This document shows, one piece after another, positions 5,424 to 10,174 of a stretch of DNA of 10,174 nt. The notes under the pieces are model-generated. The model did not search any database and was not told where the DNA came from. It was given only the letters and a program-made list of their open reading frames with translations. The stretch comes from Pseudomonadota bacterium (lineage in GTDB: Bacteria; Pseudomonadota; Alphaproteobacteria; Micropepsales; Micropepsaceae), in NCBI GenBank assembly GCA_021808875.1, contig JAKBAU010000113.1:1-10174 (forward strand). The letters run 5' to 3'. A program made the translations under genes and the position numbers. The stretch's first letter is position 1. Every line of letters begins with the position of its first letter.

Positions 5424-8400
5424 TCATGATGGGCCGGGGCCGCGACGCAGCTGTTCAAGCCAACCAAGCGTCACTGGCAATGCCAGCAGCACCAGCGGCA
5501 GCTGCACGGTAATGCCGGCGATGATGGCAATCGCGAGAGGCTGCAACATCTGGTCACCCGAACCGCTGATCGCTGCACCCAGGGGAATGAGCGCCAGTAT
5601 CATGGCAAAGGTGCTCATCATGATGGGGCGCAAACGGTTGCGGGCCGCCGCCGCCAGCGCCTCACGCGGCGGCAGACTATGGGACAGTTCCTGGTATTCA
5701 GAACCGAGGAAGATCGCCATCTCGGTGGCGATACCGATGATCATCACCATCCCCATCATGGCGGTAATGTTGAACTCAACACCCGTAAGCCACAAGCCGA
5801 TGAAAACCGCGCTACTCGAAATCACCGCACTGAGGATGATCAGAAGCGGCAGCAGGAGACGGTTATAAAGGAAGAGCAAGAGAATGAACTCAGCGATCGC
5901 ACCAGCTGCAAAGACCTTGATCATGCCCTTTAGTGCCATCTGCTGCTGCTTAAAGGCCCCGCCAATAGAGTAATCAACGCCGTGTGGGAGCAAGCCGGGA
6001 CGGTGGAGCACGCTTTGCACCGCCGCGATGGTCGAGCCAAGATCATGACCGCCACCGATCTGGGCAGTAATGGCAACCACCTGGGAGAGATTGTCACGTG
6101 TGATCTCGGGCTGACCACTGACAAAACGGATGCGTGCCACGGATTTGAGCGGAAACACCCGACCCGAGGGGGAGCGGATCAGAATGTTTCCGAGTTCATC
6201 GCGGTAGATCGGTGACTGCGGAGCATCGATCCACAACCGCACACCGACGTCCTGCACAATGCCGAGATAACGCGTCACCACCGCGCCGTGAAGATAATGA
6301 TAGACTTCTTGCGAGACCTCCTCGGGGGTCATGCCCTGTGAGGCGGCAGCCGCCGGATCGACATGGATCTCAAGGGCATCGCCGGCCGGGATCACCCCGT
6401 CATTCACCGAAGCGGGTTCAACTCCCGGGACCTTGGCCATCGCCTGGGCGACTTTGGGCGCGAGCTGCGTGAGCACGTCCGGATCCTTGGCCCGCAGTTC
6501 GACCACCACCGGCTGGCGCCGTCCCACCATGTCGCCGATCATGTCGCTGAGCAATTGGTGGAGATCAAAATCGATCCCTGGCACCTTGGCCGCGATCTGC
6601 TGGTTGATCCTGTCCATGATGGTCCAGATGTCAGGACGCTTGGCGGCAGAGACAAGGCGCACGAAGAAGTCACCTTGATAGGTTTCGCTGAGATCTCCAC
6701 CCAGACCTGCCCCGGTGCGGCGTGAAAAGGTCGCGACATAGGGGTTCTTGTGCAGGATCTCTTCGACTTCCTCTAGTTCACGATTGGTCTCGTTCAAGGA
6801 CGTGCCAGGTGCAGTCTGATAATCAAGCACGAATCCGCCCTCGTCCATGCGCGGCAGGAAACCGGTGCCGACATTGCGATAGGCAAGAACACCCGCGAGG
6901 ATGAGAACACTTACGCTCAGCAAGATCCACACCGGCTTTTGCATCAGCCGCGCGAGCAGATTGGCATGCTGGCGGGCAATCCAGCCGCTCTGCGCGTGCC
7001 CAGGATCCTGCCATGATTTGAAGTCGATGAACTGATGGGCAAGCAGGGGGACGACGAGCGCCGTCAGCACAAATGAGATCGCAAGCGATGAGGCCATGGT
7101 CAGCGACAGGAACTTGAAAAACGCCCCCGTGAGCCCGGAGAGAAACGCCAGAGGTATGAAGATGATGATGGTGGCAAGGCTCGAGCCGAAAAGGGGTGAC
7201 AAAAATTCCCGCGCCGCGGCAAAGACCGTGGTTTCGTCTGGGGTGGCTCTGGGGTTGCCTGCCCTGCGCGCTATATGCTCGATCATCACAATCGCATCAT
7301 CGATCAGGATGCCGATGGCCGCGGCAATGCCGCCAAGGGTCATGATGTTGAAGGTCATGCCAAGGACGTTGAGGAGGAGCACAGTGGACAGCACCGAGAG
7401 TGGCACGATCGCCATGGCCACAAGTGTTACACGCCAGTTGCGCAGGAAGCCGAATACCACCACCCCTGCAAAGACGAGGCCAATCAGGATCGCCTCTTCC
7501 ACCGCGCCGATCGAGGAGCGCACAAGTTCAGTCTGGTCGTACCATTTGTAGATGTGGATGGTTTTCGGCTGTTTGGCCATGAAGGCCTTCAGACGACCCG
7601 CGACAGCGCTTTCAAGACTAAGGGAATCGGCGCTGTCCTGCTGGTAGACGTCGAAGGTGACCGCCGGCTGGCCATTGTCGTTGACGAGCATCCATTGCGG
7701 GACGGAGCCCATCGTCACCGCGGCAAGATCGCCCAGACGGATAATGCCACCGCCCCGGGTTCGAAGTGCAATGTTGCGCACCGAATGAAGTGAGGTCAGC
7801 GCGTTATTATTGATCACGAGGAAGAGCAGATCATTGTCTTCAAGCCGCCCTACGGCACGGATGGTATTGCTCGCGGCAATGGCCCGGCTTACATCCGCAA
7901 GCGTAAGGCCATAGGCCGACAGCTGTTCGGGTGTCACCCGCACCTCTACCTCGGGCGTCTGTCCTCCCATCACCCCCACGCGGCGGATGCCGGGTATGCC
8001 CATCAGCAAAGGCGTGATGTCATAGCGGGCGAGCTCGCGCAGCTGTGCCGGGGACTGCACCTTGGAGATCAGCGCATAGGAGACGAACGGCATGATGACG
8101 TTCGGGCTCATCTGGATCACGTCGTAGCGTGTCCCCTTGGGGAGATCGGGCAGCTTCTGGGCAAAGGCGGCGTCGACCCGCAGCAGGGCCTGGTTCATGT
8201 CGAACCCCCAGGGGAAGTCGACAAAGATTTCGGCAGAACCCCGCGAAGTGGTGGAGACCACATTGAGCGCACCAGGTACCGAGCGGGCAACCTGCTCGAG
8301 CGGCTGGGTGACGTCAATCAGCATCTGCTTGGCGGGCATGCTGCCGGCATTGATCTCCACGCGGATGCGCGGAAAGCTGGTCACCGGAAACAGCCCGACC

Positions 8401-8495
8401 GGCATGGCAATTCCAGCAAAGAGGCCGGCCGCGGCAAGCGCCAGTGCGACGCACAGGATGGCCAGCTTGTGACGCTTGAGCATCTCGACAAACAT
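5424..8495 (-). CDS. RND-family efflux permease (inner-membrane proton antiporter)
   Basis: This 1023-residue protein is the inner-membrane pump of a tripartite RND efflux system; it exports substrate using proton influx. Its length is standard for the family. The architecture is the usual duplicated one: TM1 at about 11-30, a first periplasmic domain to about 330, TM2-6 at about 335-490, TM7 at about 522-540, a second periplasmic domain to about 855, then TM8-12. The TM4 relay has Asp399-Asp400 in GILIDDAIVMIEH, as in drug-type (HAE) pumps. In TM10 the position of the AcrB lysine (Lys940) is Glu925 (GIATEMAIF), as in CusA. The substrate class is therefore ambiguous, and it should not be named czcA, cusA or acrB from this alone. 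The start is ATG at 8495, joined to the adaptor stop as TGATG; ATG four codons later is an alternative. No frameshift or missing segment is seen. Confidence 0.96.
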   Translation of the reverse strand: MFVEMLKRHKLAILCVALALAAAGLFAGIAMPVGLFPVTSFPRIRVEINAGSMPAKQMLIDVTQPLEQVARSVPGALNVVSTTSRGSAEIFVDFPWGFDMNQALLRVDAAFAQKLPDLPKGTRYDVIQMSPNVIMPFVSYALISKVQSPAQLRELARYDITPLLMGIPGIRRVGVMGGQTPEVEVRVTPEQLSAYGLTLADVSRAIAASNTIRAVGRLEDNDLLFLVINNNALTSLHSVRNIALRTRGGGIIRLGDLAAVTMGSVPQWMLVNDNGQPAVTFDVYQQDSADSLSLESAVAGRLKAFMAKQPKTIHIYKWYDQTELVRSSIGAVEEAILIGLVFAGVVVFGFLRNWRVTLVAMAIVPLSVLSTVLLLNVLGMTFNIMTLGGIAAAIGILIDDAIVMIEHIARRAGNPRATPDETTVFAAAREFLSPLFGSSLATIIIFIPLAFLSGLTGAFFKFLSLTMASSLAISFVLTALVVPLLAHQFIDFKSWQDPGHAQSGWIARQHANLLARLMQKPVWILLSVSVLILAGVLAYRNVGTGFLPRMDEGGFVLDYQTAPGTSLNETNRELEEVEEILHKNPYVATFSRRTGAGLGGDLSETYQGDFFVRLVSAAKRPDIWTIMDRINQQIAAKVPGIDFDLHQLLSDMIGDMVGRRQPVVVELRAKDPDVLTQLAPKVAQAMAKVPGVEPASVNDGVIPAGDALEIHVDPAAAASQGMTPEEVSQEVYHYLHGAVVTRYLGIVQDVGVRLWIDAPQSPIYRDELGNILIRSPSGRVFPLKSVARIRFVSGQPEITRDNLSQVVAITAQIGGGHDLGSTIAAVQSVLHRPGLLPHGVDYSIGGAFKQQQMALKGMIKVFAAGAIAEFILLLFLYNRLLLPLLIILSAVISSSAVFIGLWLTGVEFNITAMMGMVMIIGIATEMAIFLGSEYQELSHSLPPREALAAAARNRLRPIMMSTFAMILALIPLGAAISGSGDQMLQPLAIAIIAGITVQLPLVLLALPVTLGWLEQLRRGPGPS

Positions 8496-9559
8496 CAGCG
8501 TGCACCTGCCCGTGCTGCGGGGTTGGCAAGACGCACGCGCATGCCAGGCTTGAGCTGATAATTACCGGCAAGAACAAGCGGCGCCGACAAGTCGAGCGGA
8601 CCTGCAATCACGTCCCTGCCATTGTCAGAGTTCAGCACCACCACCGGGATGAGCTTTGCCCGGCCGAAGGGCGCCTGCACCACATAAGGCCGCCCCTTGG
8701 TATCAAGCAGGAGCGCGGCATGCGGCACAATAATGCCTGTGACGGTGCGGGCAATGATGGCGGCGCGCACCGTCTCGCCGGGAAAGAGCTGATTGGGCGG
8801 CAGGCTGATTTCGATCGGCACAAGACCCGTGGTGGGATCAACCACGGCCCCCCGCATCACCACCCGACCACGCAGGGGTGCAGCGCCGCCTCCGCTTACC
8901 GGGTTCAATGTGGCGGGAGCTCCGAGCTTTAGCTGGGCCGCATCCGCAGGAGTGACACCAACCCGCAGCACCAAGGATGACGGTGGGGCGATGGTCAGAA
9001 GTGGCGCACCTTCCTGTACCAGGGAGCCAACCCGTGTCGAAAGTGCCGTCACCGTTGCCGAGAAAGGTGCCCTGAGGATACGAGAAGCCCCAGCGCCGAC
9101 AGCGTTAAGCGCATCGAGATTGGCACGGGCATCGGCGACTGCCTTTTGTGCATTGGCAAGGTCCTGGCGTGTCGCCAGATATTGGCCGACAAGGGCCTTG
9201 ATGCGGATTTCGCCGGCCAGGGCAGCACGCAGCGCGGACTGGGCCTGCGCATAGTTCGCCCGTGTACCCGGGCTGGGCGCAAGCTCGATGAGTGGCGCAC
9301 CCCTGACAACGCTTTGTCCAAGGCGCACCTCGATAGCCCGCACATTCGCGGCGACGGGCGCCATGATGGCCTGCTCGACCGTAGGGTCAGCGGTAACGAC
9401 ACCATAGGCATAGATCTGATGCGGCAGCGCGCCTTTGCGCAACCTTGTCTCCACCACCCGCGCGCTGACCCCTGCTGCCTGCGCCACGCCCACCGCCGCA
9501 AGGCTGAACGCGATAAGCACGGACACAGACCGCACGAGCGGGAAAAAAGGCGTTTTCAT
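8495..9559 (-). CDS. RND efflux periplasmic adaptor subunit (membrane fusion protein)
   Basis: This 354-residue periplasmic adaptor links the RND permease to the outer-membrane factor. Residues 1-28 form a Sec signal peptide (MKTPFFPLVR, a hydrophobic core, then AQA|AG). The first half-lipoyl segment is at about 66-93 (MAPVAANVRAIEVRLGQSVVRGAPL). A helical hairpin follows at about 100-155, rich in Ala and Gln, and then the second half-lipoyl segment at about 160-190 (LRAPFSATVTALSTRVGSLVQEG). A beta-barrel follows (PGETVRAAI near 260-268), then a membrane-proximal domain (QLKPGMRVRLAN). The frame extends upstream to 9631, but ATG at 9559 is chosen because it gives a normal signal peptide and overlaps the preceding stop as ATGA. 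There is no His- or Met-rich metal-binding extension, which gives no support for metal export. The stop shares one base with the RND start, consistent with coupled translation. Confidence 0.93.
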   Translation of the reverse strand: MKTPFFPLVRSVSVLIAFSLAAVGVAQAAGVSARVVETRLRKGALPHQIYAYGVVTADPTVEQAIMAPVAANVRAIEVRLGQSVVRGAPLIELAPSPGTRANYAQAQSALRAALAGEIRIKALVGQYLATRQDLANAQKAVADARANLDALNAVGAGASRILRAPFSATVTALSTRVGSLVQEGAPLLTIAPPSSLVLRVGVTPADAAQLKLGAPATLNPVSGGGAAPLRGRVVMRGAVVDPTTGLVPIEISLPPNQLFPGETVRAAIIARTVTGIIVPHAALLLDTKGRPYVVQAPFGRAKLIPVVVLNSDNGRDVIAGPLDLSAPLVLAGNYQLKPGMRVRLANPAARAGAR

Positions 9560-10174
9560 GATTTTCGTTCCGCACCCGCGTGCAGGGGAGAGAAACCAAG
9601 CACCGTCCGCAGTGCAATGGTGTCCTGCCACAGGCTTTGTTTGAGATCTGCAAGTTCGCCTTCGCGCGCAGCAAGACTCGTCTCCAGAAGAACATAACTC
9701 GCCGGCGACAGATTACCCTCTGCATAGGCCGCCCGCGCCCGCTCTGCCATCTGCTGCAGTGAGGGCAAAGCCTGTTCGAGCTCTGTGACCTGGCGATGGA
9801 GGAGTACAAGCTCATGCCACGTGCGCCACGCATCGGCGGCCGTCAAATCAAGCCGCGCCTGGTATTCGGCGTGAAGCTCGGCGCGACTCGCTCGCGCAGC
9901 CCTGATGCGCGCTTGAGTGCTGCCGAAAATGGGAATGTTGACTGTCACTGTAAGACCGTTGGTCTGCACATTGGTATTGTCGGAGGCACGCTGAAAACCA
10001 ACATTCATCGCTGGAAACTGCTCCAGCAGGGCAGCAATCACCGCCTCGTTCTGGGCGTGATAGCCGGCGCGCAGAGCCAGCAGATCAGGCCGGCGCATAT
10101 CGACCGAAGCGAGAGCACGGATCACCGCCGCCCGGCTGATCGCTGGGGGATCCCCAACGCGCCTGAGTAAAAGG
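9556..10174 (-). CDS. TolC-type outer-membrane efflux protein (5' truncated by window edge)
   Basis: This is the C-terminal 205 residues of an outer-membrane factor (OEP/TolC family), which forms the exit duct of the tripartite pump. The frame stays open to the right edge; the GTG at 10125 is internal, because 16 further in-frame codons precede it and family members are usually 400-480 residues. Family features include RPDLLALRAGYHAQNEAV near 29-46 followed by a helix, then FPAMNVGFQ, and the strand VNIPIFGSTQARIRAARA that leads into the second long coiled-coil. The next helices carry a YAEGNLSPASYVLLETSL motif (about 148-165), also typical. It lies first in the visible operon, and its stop overlaps the adaptor ATG as ATGA. 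The operon promoter and any regulator lie outside the window. Confidence 0.92.
   Translation of the reverse strand, partial: LLLRRVGDPPAISRAAVIRALASVDMRRPDLLALRAGYHAQNEAVIAALLEQFPAMNVGFQRASDNTNVQTNGLTVTVNIPIFGSTQARIRAARASRAELHAEYQARLDLTAADAWRTWHELVLLHRQVTELEQALPSLQQMAERARAAYAEGNLSPASYVLLETSLAAREGELADLKQSLWQDTIALRTVLGFSPLHAGAERKS

Noticed and set aside
9560..9631. 24-residue N-terminal extension of the adaptor
   Set aside because: It would bury the signal peptide behind a Cys/Gly-rich stretch and overlap the outer-membrane factor gene deeply. ATG at 9559 gives a normal signal sequence.
10145..10157. Palindrome around GGATCC near the right edge
   Set aside because: It lies inside the continuous outer-membrane factor coding frame, so it is best explained as coding sequence.

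Overview
The window carries seven protein genes on GC-rich DNA with the compact, overlapping gene starts of a Gram-negative bacterium. The tripartite RND pump, with a periplasmic adaptor and a TolC-type outer-membrane factor, requires two membranes, and the gene families present are typical of Proteobacteria. I cannot place it to genus from this sequence. No rRNA, tRNA, CRISPR array, transposase or integrase is visible.

Layout. Positions 2-733 (+) hold the C-terminal catalytic part of a sensor histidine kinase cut by the left edge. Positions 734-994 are a short convergent gap with one weak hairpin followed by Ts. Positions 995-3744 (-) are a two-gene operon for oxyanion (molybdate/tungstate class) uptake: a secreted binding protein, then one polypeptide carrying both the permease and the ATPase plus a TOBE domain. 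The genes are joined by a 4-bp GTGA stop/start overlap. Positions 3745-4398 are a 654-bp gap between divergent genes, holding a possible mod promoter and a few small inverted repeats but no gene I can support. Positions 4399-5004 (+) hold a DedA-family membrane protein. Positions 5005-5423 are a convergent gap with a nested inverted repeat. Positions 5424-10174 (-) hold an efflux operon in the order outer-membrane factor (cut by the right edge), adaptor, RND permease. Its junctions are an ATGA and a TGATG overlap.

How they work together. The binding protein captures an oxyanion in the periplasm. Two copies of the fused permease-ATPase would form the complete importer. The three efflux proteins should form one continuous channel from inner membrane to outside, driven by protons. 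Its substrate is not evident: the permease has the twin aspartates of drug (HAE) pumps, but a glutamate in TM10 as in metal (HME) pumps. DedA proteins work in membrane lipid-carrier and proton-motive-force homeostasis, and nothing here ties this one to either operon.

Overall this is a fairly ordinary chromosomal window. The points most worth a second look are the mod fusion and its archaeal-type binding protein, the mixed RND proton-relay residues, and the two long gaps. I found no convincing undescribed system.
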